Source: Spongiibacter taiwanensis (GTDB lineage: Bacteria; Pseudomonadota; Gammaproteobacteria; Pseudomonadales; Spongiibacteraceae). Taken from it: 64,000 bases of DNA. The stretch covers positions 2,232,001 through 2,296,000 of the forward strand of contig NZ_CP098455.1 of assembly GCF_023702635.1 (NCBI RefSeq), read 5' to 3'. The notes under the pieces are model-generated. The model had not been told where the DNA came from. It saw only the letters and a list, made by a program, of their open reading frames with translations, and searched no databases. Shown piece by piece: positions 44,881-53,413 of this stretch. Every line of letters begins with the position of its first letter. The first letter of the stretch is position 1. A program made the translations under genes and the position numbers.

Positions 44881-45101
44881 TCTAGCATAGTTAAATGAGA
44901 TGACAGGGCATAGCGATTTGGCACTGCAGACCGTTCAGGCGGCAGCAAGCACAATGGGCTAGTCTTGATTCGGGCTGGGGGCGGTGTGTTAGAGCCAGTG
45001 TCAGGGCTGCGGCACTCCCCTGAACCTTTATGGTCATAGTGGGGCATTCGGTACCGTAACGCCGCAATGGGCGGTTCAAACAATTTTAAGGGGTTTTTGC
45101 T

Positions 45102-45800
45102 ATGGCATCTCTAAAACGCAATCTGATTCTGGTGGTCCTGGCGTGGCTGCCTGCGCTTGGCTTTGCCGACGCCCTGCCAGAGGGCCCTCACCTAGTGGTG
45201 TCTGCCGAGGGTGAGGTGGAAGCCGCGCCCGATATTGCGATGCTGAGTTTGCAGGTTTCCGAGACGCGGGATACCGCTGAGGCGGCGAAACAGGAAGTGG
45301 ATGGTCGCACCCAGCGGGTGCTCAACGCCGCGAAAGAGCAGGGCATTGCCGACGAAAATATTCGCGCCTCCCAGATTCGGGTGTACCCGGATTACGAGTG
45401 GGATGACGGCAAGCGGCTGCTGCGGGGTCAGCGTGTTGAACGGAGCATTGAGCTCAAACTAACCGATCTGAGTCGCTACGGCGCCCTGCTCGACAGCCTG
45501 GTGCTCGCCGGTATTACCGAGATTGGCAGCGTCAATCTGGCGATCTCCAATCGTGATGAATTGGTGGAGCAGGCCCTGCAGCAGGCCATTGCCAAGGCCA
45601 CAGCCAAAGCTGAGGTGCTGGCCGAAGGCTTTGGCCGCAAAGTGGCCGGGGTCTATCACGTGGATGAAACCGGCGGCGCGGTGGTGGTAGCCGAGCGAGC
45701 TCACTTAATGATGGATGCCAAAGCCGGTGCTCAGGCCCCCGTGCTGTTCGGCAAGCAGTCCGTGACCGCCAATTTGAAGGTGGTATTCTTGTTGAAGTAA
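45102..45800 (+). CDS. SIMPL-domain (DUF541) periplasmic protein, YggE-like
   Basis: A 232-residue protein with a signal peptide (MASLKRNLILVVLAWLPALGFADA) and the SIMPL domain (HLVVSAEGEVEAAPDIAMLSLQV at the N-terminal part, VNLAISNRDELVEQALQQAIAKATAKAEVLAEGFG in the middle). E. coli YggE is linked to lower oxidative stress; the molecular role is unknown. AAGGGGT precedes ATG 45102. It stands alone, followed by a GC-rich hairpin (45812-45829) without a T-run. Confidence 0.88.
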   Translation: MASLKRNLILVVLAWLPALGFADALPEGPHLVVSAEGEVEAAPDIAMLSLQVSETRDTAEAAKQEVDGRTQRVLNAAKEQGIADENIRASQIRVYPDYEWDDGKRLLRGQRVERSIELKLTDLSRYGALLDSLVLAGITEIGSVNLAISNRDELVEQALQQAIAKATAKAEVLAEGFGRKVAGVYHVDETGGAVVVAERAHLMMDAKAGAQAPVLFGKQSVTANLKVVFLLK

Positions 45801-45811
45801 CAAATCAGGCG

Positions 45812-45829
45812 GGCGGGCTCAGGCCCGCC
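45812..45829. terminator. GC-rich hairpin after the SIMPL gene
   Basis: GGCGGGC (45812-45818) pairs with GCCCGCC (45823-45829) around a TCAG loop, 12 bp after the stop. There is no T-run; possibly a Rho-dependent or 3'-protecting element. Confidence 0.4.
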
Positions 45830-45898
45830 GTTGAATGGCAACTGACTCGCACGGGTGTCACGGCGGCAGGCCAAACGTGACAGGCAAAAGCAGTAGGC

Positions 45899-45980
45899 AA
45901 AAAAAAGCACCCGAAAATCGAGTGCCAAGCGGGGGTGCTACTATGGAGACGCTTAATCACTGGCTCATTCAGTGATAGCT
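45899..45980 (-). ncRNA. putative minus-strand small RNA (~82 nt)
   Basis: On the minus strand a strong intrinsic terminator, GCACUCGA-UUU-UCGGGUGC followed by eight U (45925-45899), ends no visible minus-strand gene, since the genes on both sides run on the plus strand. Just upstream is a perfect 7-bp hairpin ATCACTG-N7-CAGTGAT (45976-45956), and TAATAT (45992-45987) could be a -10 box placing the start near 45980. No good -35 is seen. An Hfq-type sRNA is one possibility; this is inferred from sequence structure only. Confidence 0.4.
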
Positions 45981-46118
45981 GGGTTCATATTAGGGCGAGT
46001 GTGCTGTTGTGGGTATGCGTACTTACCCCTACTGTGACGTAGCGGGGTCCGGGCGCTGGTGCCACGGGCAGAATGTCGCCGGTGCCGTGCTCTAGCAGTG
46101 TGGTGAAGAGGGAAGAAC

Positions 46119-46889
46119 TTGGACGAATATCAACAATTAATCAGTGTCATTTCCCTCACCATGGGTGTGGCGTGGGCCAGTGGTCTAAATCTCTACGCGG
46201 CGATTCTGGTGCTTGGCCTGGGCGGTTCCACCGGTGGTATCGACCTGCCGGAAAACCTGCAGATTGTGCAAGACCCGGCGGTAATGCTGGCGGCGGGCTT
46301 GATGTTTGCCGTTGAGTTTTTTGCCGACAAAGTGCCTGGTGTCGATACCGGGTGGGACGCCCTGCATACCTTTATTCGTATACCTGCCGGCGCGCTGTTG
46401 GCGGCCAACTCAGTGGGGGATGTCAGCCCGGCACTGCAGCTGGCCGCGGGTATCGCCGGTGGTTCGGTGACCTCGGTTACCCATGCGGCCAAGGCCAGCA
46501 CGCGGGTACTGATCAATACCTCGCCGGAGCCGGTGTCCAATTGGGCGGCCTCCATCAGCGAGGATCTGGCCGTGTTGGGCGGCTTGTGGGTGGCGCTGAA
46601 TCACCCGCTGCTGTTCCTCGCGCTGTTTATTGTTTTCTTGCTGGCGCTGATTTGGCTGCTGCCCAAACTGTGGCGCGGTATTGCCCGCATTTTCCGCAAG
46701 ATCGCCCAATGGCTGGGGCTGAGTCGGCAAGTTGAAGAAGAGGTCCTCGATGGGGCCGCCCCCGCGGGTGAGGAAATGGTCGACACCCTGCAAAAACTGC
46801 AATCAATGCGGGATAAGGGCAGTCTCACTGAAGTTGAGTTTCAGCAGGCCAAGGCGAAGATTCTCGGCAATCCTCCGGCATCGGAGTAA
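46119..46889 (+). CDS. DUF4126 membrane protein with C-terminal SHOCT-like tail
   Basis: A 256-residue protein from TTG 46119 (GAGGGAAG upstream). The DUF4126 region has four to five hydrophobic segments (ISLTMGVAWASGLNLYAAILVLGL, AGLMFAVEFFADKVPGVDTGWDALHTFIR, GGSVTSVTHAAKASTRVLINTSPEPVSNW). A further TM segment (HPLLFLALFIVFLLALIWLLP) and a soluble tail, LQKLQSMRDKGSLTEVEFQQAKAKILG, of short SHOCT type follow. The function is unknown. Confidence 0.85.
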   Translation: MDEYQQLISVISLTMGVAWASGLNLYAAILVLGLGGSTGGIDLPENLQIVQDPAVMLAAGLMFAVEFFADKVPGVDTGWDALHTFIRIPAGALLAANSVGDVSPALQLAAGIAGGSVTSVTHAAKASTRVLINTSPEPVSNWAASISEDLAVLGGLWVALNHPLLFLALFIVFLLALIWLLPKLWRGIARIFRKIAQWLGLSRQVEEEVLDGAAPAGEEMVDTLQKLQSMRDKGSLTEVEFQQAKAKILGNPPASE

Positions 46890-47008
46890 ATTGCCGGGAA
46901 TTGGCTCGGGTAGGTAGCCTTTTATCGCCCGCTAAGGCACATTAGTTGCAATGCATTCCCTTGTTGCGAATTGTTGCGCTATTGCTCAGGAGCCCTCTGG
47001 CCAGCCCC

Positions 47009-47941
47009 ATGTTGTTTCGCCCCACTCTGACTCGCTCAAATCTGAAGCCCGTTGCCGCGCTGTGTCTGTGTGCCTCGCTGCTGACGCTCGCCACCCCTGC
47101 CGACGCGGGTCTGATTGCCAATGTACTGCGCGCGACGGGGGTCGATAGCGTATTGCAGTCCCTTTCCCGGGCAACCGGTATTGCTCTCGAAGCGCCGGTG
47201 GCCTCACTGGATTCACTGGCCTCTGAGCTGGCGCCGGGCGCAACGCTGCCTGCTCTGCTGCTGACGCCGGAGCAATCCCAGCAGCTGGCCATGATGGATC
47301 TGTCTGAAGATGAATTTCGCCGGCTGCAGGCCTTCGCCAACGCCGCACCTGTGGCTGTGGCGGTCAGTTTGGGTGGCAATGATCAACCCGCTGTCACTGA
47401 AAACGAGGCACTTGATCCCCGTTATCAGGGCGGGCGAATTCAAAATGAGCGGAATCAATGCGCGGATAGCGATAATGATGGCGTGTGCGACGAGGATGAT
47501 CAGTGCCTGAAAACCCCGGCGGGAGCCTGGGTGATCGGTAACGGCTGCCATATCGAGGGGCCCGTCCGGCTGCGGTTTGATCCGCTGGTGTTCCGCCCCG
47601 CGAGTGCGGAGCTGAGCGAGGCAGCCCAGTATGAGCTGACGCAGGTGGTCGCTGCCATGAATCGACATCCCAGCTATCAGCTGGCCGTGGTGGGCTACAC
47701 CGATGCGTCGGGTGACCGTGGTGAAAACAAGCGGTTGTCTCAGGACAGGGCAAAAGCCACCCGGGATTTTTTGGTGGCCCAGGGGCTGTCGCCAACGCGC
47801 TTGCGGGTTGCCGGTCTGGGCGAAGCCCGTCCCCGAGGCGACAATTCCACCGAGGTCGGGCGGGCCAAAAACCGCCGGGTGGAGTTGATTATCATCGAGT
47901 CTGATCGCGCATCGGGCGCCTCGCCCACAAACCCTCAATAA
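47009..47941 (+). CDS. OmpA-family outer-membrane protein with calcium-type repeat
   Basis: A 310-residue protein from ATG 47009, with a signal peptide ending near TPADA. The start is uncertain because the reading frame extends upstream to 46946 and the Shine-Dalgarno is weak. The middle has an Asp-rich thrombospondin type-3-like segment (CADSDNDGVCDEDDQCLKTPAG) that probably binds Ca2+. The C-terminal OmpA domain (SAELSEAAQYELTQVVAAMN, LAVVGYTDASGDRGENKRLSQDRAKATRDFL) binds peptidoglycan. It is followed after 54 bp by the FhaC-like gene, likely in one transcript. Confidence 0.82.
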   Translation: MLFRPTLTRSNLKPVAALCLCASLLTLATPADAGLIANVLRATGVDSVLQSLSRATGIALEAPVASLDSLASELAPGATLPALLLTPEQSQQLAMMDLSEDEFRRLQAFANAAPVAVAVSLGGNDQPAVTENEALDPRYQGGRIQNERNQCADSDNDGVCDEDDQCLKTPAGAWVIGNGCHIEGPVRLRFDPLVFRPASAELSEAAQYELTQVVAAMNRHPSYQLAVVGYTDASGDRGENKRLSQDRAKATRDFLVAQGLSPTRLRVAGLGEARPRGDNSTEVGRAKNRRVELIIIESDRASGASPTNPQ

Positions 47942-47995
47942 TCGGTAAATAAGCCCGCTTTCCCATGCGAGAAAGGCCTACTACAAGGAGTCAAC

Positions 47996-49627
47996 ATGGC
48001 AATTGATTTGCCACCGGTCATGCCACCCCAATTGGCGAGCCAGCAGGAAATCAATCAGAGTGGTCAGATGGGGGGCGCCGTTCAGCGTCGGACCATTGAT
48101 GGTGTCGAGGTGCAGGTGGTGGGTAATACTCTGCTCTCTGCCGCGCAGGTACAGGCGGTACTCGATGAAGCCAAAGTGCCCTCTGAGGCAATTACAGAAC
48201 TGAGCCATCGGTATTACAGTGCGGGCCATCTATTGGTGAGTCTGCGTTATTTTCGCAGTGGCAACACGGTGACGGTGCTGGTCAGCCAGAGCCAGATAAA
48301 GGGCTTGCGCGGTGACCCCGGCATTACCGGGCATTTTGATTCGTTGGTGGGCGACCCGGACCTCACCTTAGCGGAGTTTGATCGTGCCCGGGTATTGGCA
48401 GATCTGAAGTCGACTCGCAGCGGCGTGGACTATGTGATCAGCTATGAGCAGCATTTTGATGACCAGGTGATCCTCAATTTTCAGCCCCGCCCCCAGGCCG
48501 ACTATCGCCCGGGCCAGTTCACGGCTGAGGCGAGTAACCGCGGCAGCCGGTTTTTGGGTCGCTACTTCGGCTCGGTTGGCTGGCGTCAGCAGTTCACCAA
48601 TGGCACCGAGGCCAACCTCGTCGCTGAGGCGGCATTCCCCGACCTGGGGGAGGCCGGTGATGGTGAGGAATATCATCAGTTTGTCCTGGGTGTCGATCAC
48701 CCCTTCATCTTTGGCTTGTTCGGTGTGGAGGCAAGCTACCTGACCTATGAGCGCCAACCCCGGGTGAGCGTGGATGACGCGCCCTTGGGAGGTCTATGCT
48801 TGCCGCCGTTAATTAGCTGTGAGCCGGGCACGGTCACCGCCCAACTGGATGCGGAGATCAGCCAATTGGCCCTGCGCGGTGAGCAGGTGCTGTACAGCAA
48901 TCCGGTTGAGCGGCTCAATGTCTTTCAGCGGCTGGAGCACATCGATTCAGAGCTGGATTTGGGTAGCGGCGGCGTGTTGCTCGATGAGTCTTACCAGGTG
49001 ATGACCTTGGGGCTGCGTTACTCTTCCCGGGCGGACCCTCTGGACCGACCGGAGTCCTTTAGTGCTGAGCTGGGTGTGAGCGCCGGCATTGGCGATGATG
49101 ACGGGACCTTTTCCACGGATACCGGCAGTGGGGTAAGTATCGGCAAACGCTCAGGAGAGTTTGTGCTGCTGCGGCCGGCCCTGGCCTATCGCCGGGAGTT
49201 TGCGTCCCAATGGCAGCTCCGGGGCAATCTCTCTGCCCAGTTCAGTGATGATACCCAGTTGCCCCAACAGCAGCAGTGGGTGCTTGGCGGTATGGATGCC
49301 CTGGCGGCCTATCTGCCGGGGGTGCTGGTGGGGGATAACGGTGTTTTTGCCAGGCTGAGCCTTAGTCGCGAGCAGCAATGGCTGGGTTTCGACTGGCACC
49401 CGGGATGGTTTGTTGAGCTCGGTACCAGCGAGTTTGCCGATGCCAGCGGCGGCTTTGCCGAGCAGCAAAGCTTGGCCGACATGGGGGTTTCGCTCAAACT
49501 GAGTTTGCCCAAGGGCTTTGAAACCGAGGTGATTGCGGCAACGTCGCTGCATGAAGATGTGGTGGACGACCGTCGGCGGGAACAGCTGGAGGCCGATTTC
49601 TTCTGGCGCCTGCGCTGGACTTACTGA
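47996..49627 (+). CDS. FhaC/ShlB-like (TpsB, Omp85) outer-membrane protein, atypical
   Basis: A 543-residue protein from ATG 47996 (AAGGAG 7 bp upstream). A POTRA-like region (~30-170, TIDGVEVQVVGNTLLSAAQVQAVLDEAK) is followed by a 16-strand-type barrel ending in aromatic WTY. Two features are odd. There is no signal peptide, and the in-frame upstream codons hit a stop 57 bp before with no other start. The conserved Omp85 loop-6 motif (LGG...RGF/Y) reads LGGMDALAAY, so the Arg and Gly are both Ala. No TpsA exoprotein is adjacent. It may be a repurposed or inactive transporter, or secreted by another route. Confidence 0.75.
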   Translation: MAIDLPPVMPPQLASQQEINQSGQMGGAVQRRTIDGVEVQVVGNTLLSAAQVQAVLDEAKVPSEAITELSHRYYSAGHLLVSLRYFRSGNTVTVLVSQSQIKGLRGDPGITGHFDSLVGDPDLTLAEFDRARVLADLKSTRSGVDYVISYEQHFDDQVILNFQPRPQADYRPGQFTAEASNRGSRFLGRYFGSVGWRQQFTNGTEANLVAEAAFPDLGEAGDGEEYHQFVLGVDHPFIFGLFGVEASYLTYERQPRVSVDDAPLGGLCLPPLISCEPGTVTAQLDAEISQLALRGEQVLYSNPVERLNVFQRLEHIDSELDLGSGGVLLDESYQVMTLGLRYSSRADPLDRPESFSAELGVSAGIGDDDGTFSTDTGSGVSIGKRSGEFVLLRPALAYRREFASQWQLRGNLSAQFSDDTQLPQQQQWVLGGMDALAAYLPGVLVGDNGVFARLSLSREQQWLGFDWHPGWFVELGTSEFADASGGFAEQQSLADMGVSLKLSLPKGFETEVIAATSLHEDVVDDRRREQLEADFFWRLRWTY

Positions 49628-49657
49628 GCGGGCTGGCCGTCCGTTTGCACGGCGGCC

Positions 49658-50167
49658 TCAATCCAGATCGCGCTGCTCTGCCTGCTGCAGCATTTTTTCC
49701 AGCACTTGATCGAGGGCCGTCAGCTCTTTCTCACTGAGACCGCCGACCTGTTGTTTGTGCAGTGCCATAATGCCCTCCATCGCCAGCTCGACCAGGGATT
49801 TACCGGCATCGGTCAGGGCCACTAACAGGCTGCGGCCATCATTGGGGTTTGGCGGGCGGCTGATTAATCCCCGTTCCTGCAAACGGTAAAGGACCTTGGT
49901 GAGCCCGCCGGAGCTGATCAACAGCGCCCGGCATAGCTCGGTCGGACTCACAATATGAGGGGCTGTCTGACGCCGCAGGGCGGCCAGCACGTCGAATTCG
50001 GCGGACAGCAGGTTGGCGTCCTGCAGGGTTTTCGCCGCCTCCCGGTGAATAAGGTCGCTGAGTCGCACCAGGCGCAGCAGAGCGGGATTGGCAACGGCAT
50101 AGACTTCCGGCCAGTTGTCGCGTTGTTGCTGGCGCAGCTCTTCTATGCTGATTCGGCGATCGTCCAA
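49658..50167 (-). CDS. MarR-family transcriptional regulator
   Basis: A 169-residue winged-helix protein with dimer helices at both ends. Recognition region SPTELCRALLISSGGLTKVLYRLQERGLISRPPNPNDGRSLLVALTDAGKSLV (~residues 75-127) is classical MarR. It is divergent from a Bcr/CflA-type drug exporter, which it most likely represses through the perfect 12-6-12 palindrome at 50194-50223. The ligand is unknown. Confidence 0.92.
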   Translation of the reverse strand: MDDRRISIEELRQQQRDNWPEVYAVANPALLRLVRLSDLIHREAAKTLQDANLLSAEFDVLAALRRQTAPHIVSPTELCRALLISSGGLTKVLYRLQERGLISRPPNPNDGRSLLVALTDAGKSLVELAMEGIMALHKQQVGGLSEKELTALDQVLEKMLQQAEQRDLD

Positions 50168-50193
50168 GGGGTATCCTCCAAATGGTTACGGCG

Positions 50194-50223
50194 GGATTTT
50201 ATCTTGCTGGAAAGATAAAATCC
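50194..50223. promoter_or_regulatory. MarR operator candidate
   Basis: A perfect inverted repeat, GGATTTTATCTT (50194-50205) and AAGATAAAATCC (50212-50223), with a 6-bp spacer. It lies between the MarR start (50167) and the MFS start (50270) and is well placed to repress both. Confidence 0.7.
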
Positions 50224-50269
50224 ATCTATAGTTGCTGACCTTGCATGCCGTTTTTTCAGGTCAGTTCCT

Positions 50270-51454
50270 ATGCCCTCAACCCGCCTGGCCGCCACCCTGG
50301 CCCTGGTTTTTGCGCTCTCTCCGCTGGCGATCGACCTCTATTTGCCCACCTTTCCAGCCATTGCTGTTACGTTGGCTGTGCCCATTCAGGATGTGGCCAT
50401 CACTATCAGCGTTTATATCCTGGGCCTGAGCGTTGGCCAGTTTGTTGGCGGACCGGTGAGTGACTATCGGGGGCGTCGGCCGGTGTTGTTTTTTGGTCTG
50501 CTGGTATTTTGCATTGCCAGCCTGTCGCTGGCGGTGACGACTTCCATCGAAATGTTTTGGCTGTCCCGGTTTGTCCAGGCCTTTGGCGGCGGCTGCGCCT
50601 CAGTGGTGGTACCCGCGATGATTCGCGATCGCACCGAGGGGCAGGAAACGGCCAAACTTTTTGCCTTGATTGCCCTGATCACCATTATTGCACCGGGCAT
50701 CGCACCGGCCCTTGGAACCTTAATTTACAGCCTCAGCGGCTGGCGGGCGGTCTTTTTTGTGCTGGCCTTTTATGCCGCCCTGGTGTGCCTGATTACCTGG
50801 CGCTATTTACATGTGGTGCCCCGGGCCAAGGTTCAAGCCCAGGGCAATCTGTTGAGCCGCTATCGCTATGTCTTGAGTAATCCGCTGGCACTGCGCTACC
50901 TGTTTACCCAGGGGCTGACCTTTGGCGTGATGATGACCTTTCTGGCCAACGCGTCACTGGTTTACATGAATCATTACGGGGTCAGTGAAGCAAGCTTTTC
51001 CGTACTGTTTGCCTGCAATATTGGTGCAATGGCGGTGATCAATCGGATCAACAATTTCCTGTTAAATCGGATTCCGGCTGCTCAGGTGCTGGTAATCTTT
51101 TTGTCTTTGCAAAGCGCAGCGGCGGTGCTGCTGCTAGTGTTAACCGCCCAAGCACCGCCGCTGTGGGTGGTGGTGCCGCTGGTGATGATCACCGTGGGCG
51201 CCCTGGGCGGCATTATGGGCAATACCCAGGCCTGTATGCTGCAATTCTTCCCCCAGCACAGTGGAATTGCAGCAGCTCTGCTGGGCAGTGGTCAGTATCT
51301 GATTGCCGCGATTGTCAGCGGGCTATCTACCCTGTTTGTCAGCGATCTGATGTGGCCCATGACCTGTACGATGGCCGCCGCCGCGCTGCTGGCCCTGTTG
51401 CTGGTACCCTCGGCGAGGGGCTTTGCCCGGCGGGCCGGGCAGGTCAGCACGTAG
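50270..51454 (+). CDS. Bcr/CflA-family MFS multidrug exporter
   Basis: A 394-residue MFS protein with 12 hydrophobic segments, starting MPSTRLAATLALVFALSPLAIDLYLPTFPAI as in Bcr/CflA. The loop 2-3 motif GGPVSDYRGRRPVLFFGL is the MFS signature. It is divergent from the MarR gene and presumably derepressed when MarR binds a drug-like ligand. It is convergent with finR. Confidence 0.92.
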   Translation: MPSTRLAATLALVFALSPLAIDLYLPTFPAIAVTLAVPIQDVAITISVYILGLSVGQFVGGPVSDYRGRRPVLFFGLLVFCIASLSLAVTTSIEMFWLSRFVQAFGGGCASVVVPAMIRDRTEGQETAKLFALIALITIIAPGIAPALGTLIYSLSGWRAVFFVLAFYAALVCLITWRYLHVVPRAKVQAQGNLLSRYRYVLSNPLALRYLFTQGLTFGVMMTFLANASLVYMNHYGVSEASFSVLFACNIGAMAVINRINNFLLNRIPAAQVLVIFLSLQSAAAVLLLVLTAQAPPLWVVVPLVMITVGALGGIMGNTQACMLQFFPQHSGIAAALLGSGQYLIAAIVSGLSTLFVSDLMWPMTCTMAAAALLALLLVPSARGFARRAGQVST

Positions 51455-51466
51455 TGTGACCAGGCC

Positions 51467-52345
51467 TTAATACTCGCGACACATATCCAGCCAGCGCAGG
51501 ATGCCTTCGCTGAGGTATTTCTGACGGTGAAGAATGAAGTAGAAGTAGCGCCGAAAATCCCGCCCGGGCGCCCGCAGCGGAATCAGCCGGCCACTGTCGA
51601 AGGCGCTTTGCAGGGAGACTCTCGACAGGCAGCCGATACCGAGCCCGGTTTCTACCGCCCGTTTAATGGCCTCGGTGTGCTGCAGCTCCAGACGAATATC
51701 CAAATCGGGCAGCAGGTCGTACATTGCCCGGTCAAAGGCCTGCCGGGTGCCGGAGCCGCTTTCCCGCAGAATCCACTCGGCAGCCAGTAAATCCTTTTGG
51801 CTGAGCTTGTCGCGCTTGGCCAGCGGGTGGCTTGGGCTGCAGAAAATCTGCAGCTCATCCTCTCGCCAGCGGCTGACGTTGAGGTCTGGGTGTTGCAGTT
51901 CGCCTTCAATCAAGCCGACGTCGAGATCGAAATTGAGCACCTGCTGGCTGATGCGGGCGGTGTTGGCAACATGCAAGTTGACCCTTGCTGAGGGGTACTG
52001 ACTCATAAAGCGGGCGGTGATATCCACGGCAACGTAGTTACCGATGGTGAGGGTGGCCCCCACTTTGAGCTCGCCAATTTTGTCGTGTTGGCGAAATCCC
52101 TGTTCGAGGGCGATCGCCTGTTCCAGCAGGGATTCCGCTTGCGGGCGAAGGGCCCGGCCCAATTCGTTGAGCTGTAGGCGTTTGCCAACGCGGTCAAACA
52201 GCTGGATGGAAAACTGCTGCTCAAGATCTTTGAGAGCACTGGAGGCTGCAGACTGGGACATGGAGAGCAGCTCCGCCGCCCGGGTGATGTTTTCGGTGTG
52301 GGCCGCGGCCAGAAACACTTCCAGTTGTCGGAGGGTGTAGTGCAT
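51467..52345 (-). CDS. finR: LysR-family regulator FinR-like
   Basis: A 292-residue LTTR from ATG 52345 (MHYTLRQLEVFLAAAHTENITRAAELLSMSQSAASSAL). The wHTH is at 5-60 and a substrate domain follows. It is divergent from fpr, the same arrangement as the Pseudomonas finR-fprA pair, where FinR activates fprA under oxidative stress or iron limitation. The name is therefore by synteny and family. A palindrome lies between the genes at 52360-52377. Confidence 0.8.
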   Translation of the reverse strand: MHYTLRQLEVFLAAAHTENITRAAELLSMSQSAASSALKDLEQQFSIQLFDRVGKRLQLNELGRALRPQAESLLEQAIALEQGFRQHDKIGELKVGATLTIGNYVAVDITARFMSQYPSARVNLHVANTARISQQVLNFDLDVGLIEGELQHPDLNVSRWREDELQIFCSPSHPLAKRDKLSQKDLLAAEWILRESGSGTRQAFDRAMYDLLPDLDIRLELQHTEAIKRAVETGLGIGCLSRVSLQSAFDSGRLIPLRAPGRDFRRYFYFILHRQKYLSEGILRWLDMCREY

Positions 52346-52359
52346 ATCTGCAAATCCGA

Positions 52360-52377
52360 TTATTTTGATCGAAATAA
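52360..52377. promoter_or_regulatory. FinR operator candidate
   Basis: TTATTT-N6-AAATAA (52360-52377) centred on GATC. It lies 15 bp upstream of the finR start codon and about 86 bp upstream of fpr, a position usual for LysR-type autoregulatory/activation sites. Confidence 0.5.
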
Positions 52378-52462
52378 CTCGTTTTGCCGATAGGATAGTT
52401 TGCCCGTAGAGTAATGGCAAGTCAGCGATTCAGTGCCTGCGAGCACTTATGGAGTTTGTGCA

Positions 52463-53236
52463 ATGAGCAATATTATGCGTGAGCGGGTGATCAGCGTGCA
52501 CCATTGGAATGACACGCTGTTCAGTTTCAAAACCAGCCGCGATCCGTCCTTCCGCTTTGAGAACGGTCACTTCACCATGATCGGTCTGGAGCAGGAAAAC
52601 CGGCCGCTGATGCGAGCCTACAGTATCGTTAGCGCGAACTATGAGGAGCAGCTGGAGTTCTTTTCTATCAAAGTGCCCGACGGCCCATTGACCTCCAAGT
52701 TGCAGAATATCCAGGTCGGCGACGAGATCCTGGTAAGCCGCAAGCCAACCGGCACCCTGACGATTGATAACATTTTGCCGGGGCGCAACCTGTACCTGCT
52801 GGCCACCGGGACCGGCCTGGCGCCCTTTATGAGCATTATCAAAGATCCGGAAGTTTATGAGCGGTTCGACAAGATTGTGCTGACCCACGGTGTGCGCTAT
52901 GAAAACGAGCTGGCCTACCAGGAGTTTATTCGTGAGCATTTGCCCAACCACGAGTACTTTGGCGAGGCGGTGCGAGAAAAGCTGATCTACTACCCGACCG
53001 TGACCCGGGAGGCCTATATTAATCAGGGTCGCCTGACAGACCTGATCAGCAGTGGCAAGCTGATGGCCGATATTGGGCTGCCCGCGCTGAACCCTGAGCA
53101 TGACCGTTTTCTGTTGTGCGGCAGCCCGGCGATGTTGAAGGACAGCTGTGAGCTGCTGAACAATGCGGGGTTTCGTGAGACGCGCAAAGGCGTTTACGGT
53201 GAGTACGCCATCGAGCGGGCGTTTGTCGAACACTAG
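52463..53236 (+). CDS. fpr: ferredoxin/flavodoxin-NADP+ reductase
   Basis: A 257-residue FAD enzyme of the bacterial FNR type. The FAD motif RAYSIVSANYEE (RxYS) is at ~residue 49. The NADP part is LLATGTGLAPFMSIIKDPEVYERFDKIVLTHGVR, with LLCGSPAML later and a C-terminal EYAIERAFVEH. It exchanges electrons between NADPH and ferredoxin/flavodoxin for Fe-S and oxidative-stress repair. ATG 52463 (MSNIMRERV) follows GGAG. Presumed regulator: finR, divergent. Confidence 0.96.
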   Translation: MSNIMRERVISVHHWNDTLFSFKTSRDPSFRFENGHFTMIGLEQENRPLMRAYSIVSANYEEQLEFFSIKVPDGPLTSKLQNIQVGDEILVSRKPTGTLTIDNILPGRNLYLLATGTGLAPFMSIIKDPEVYERFDKIVLTHGVRYENELAYQEFIREHLPNHEYFGEAVREKLIYYPTVTREAYINQGRLTDLISSGKLMADIGLPALNPEHDRFLLCGSPAMLKDSCELLNNAGFRETRKGVYGEYAIERAFVEH

Positions 53237-53413
53237 CGAGCTTGCCTGCAAGGGGGATGTTTTACTCCTCACGGCGAGACCTTGGCGGAGCGGCGCAGTA
53301 GCGCTCGCTCCGTTTTTGCTTATTGGCGCAGAGTAAAAGGGGTTGGGGGAGTGGAGTCTGTCGAATAGCCTTGATAACGTAGTGGGTCGTTGATTAACGC
53401 ATTCTGGTCCACA

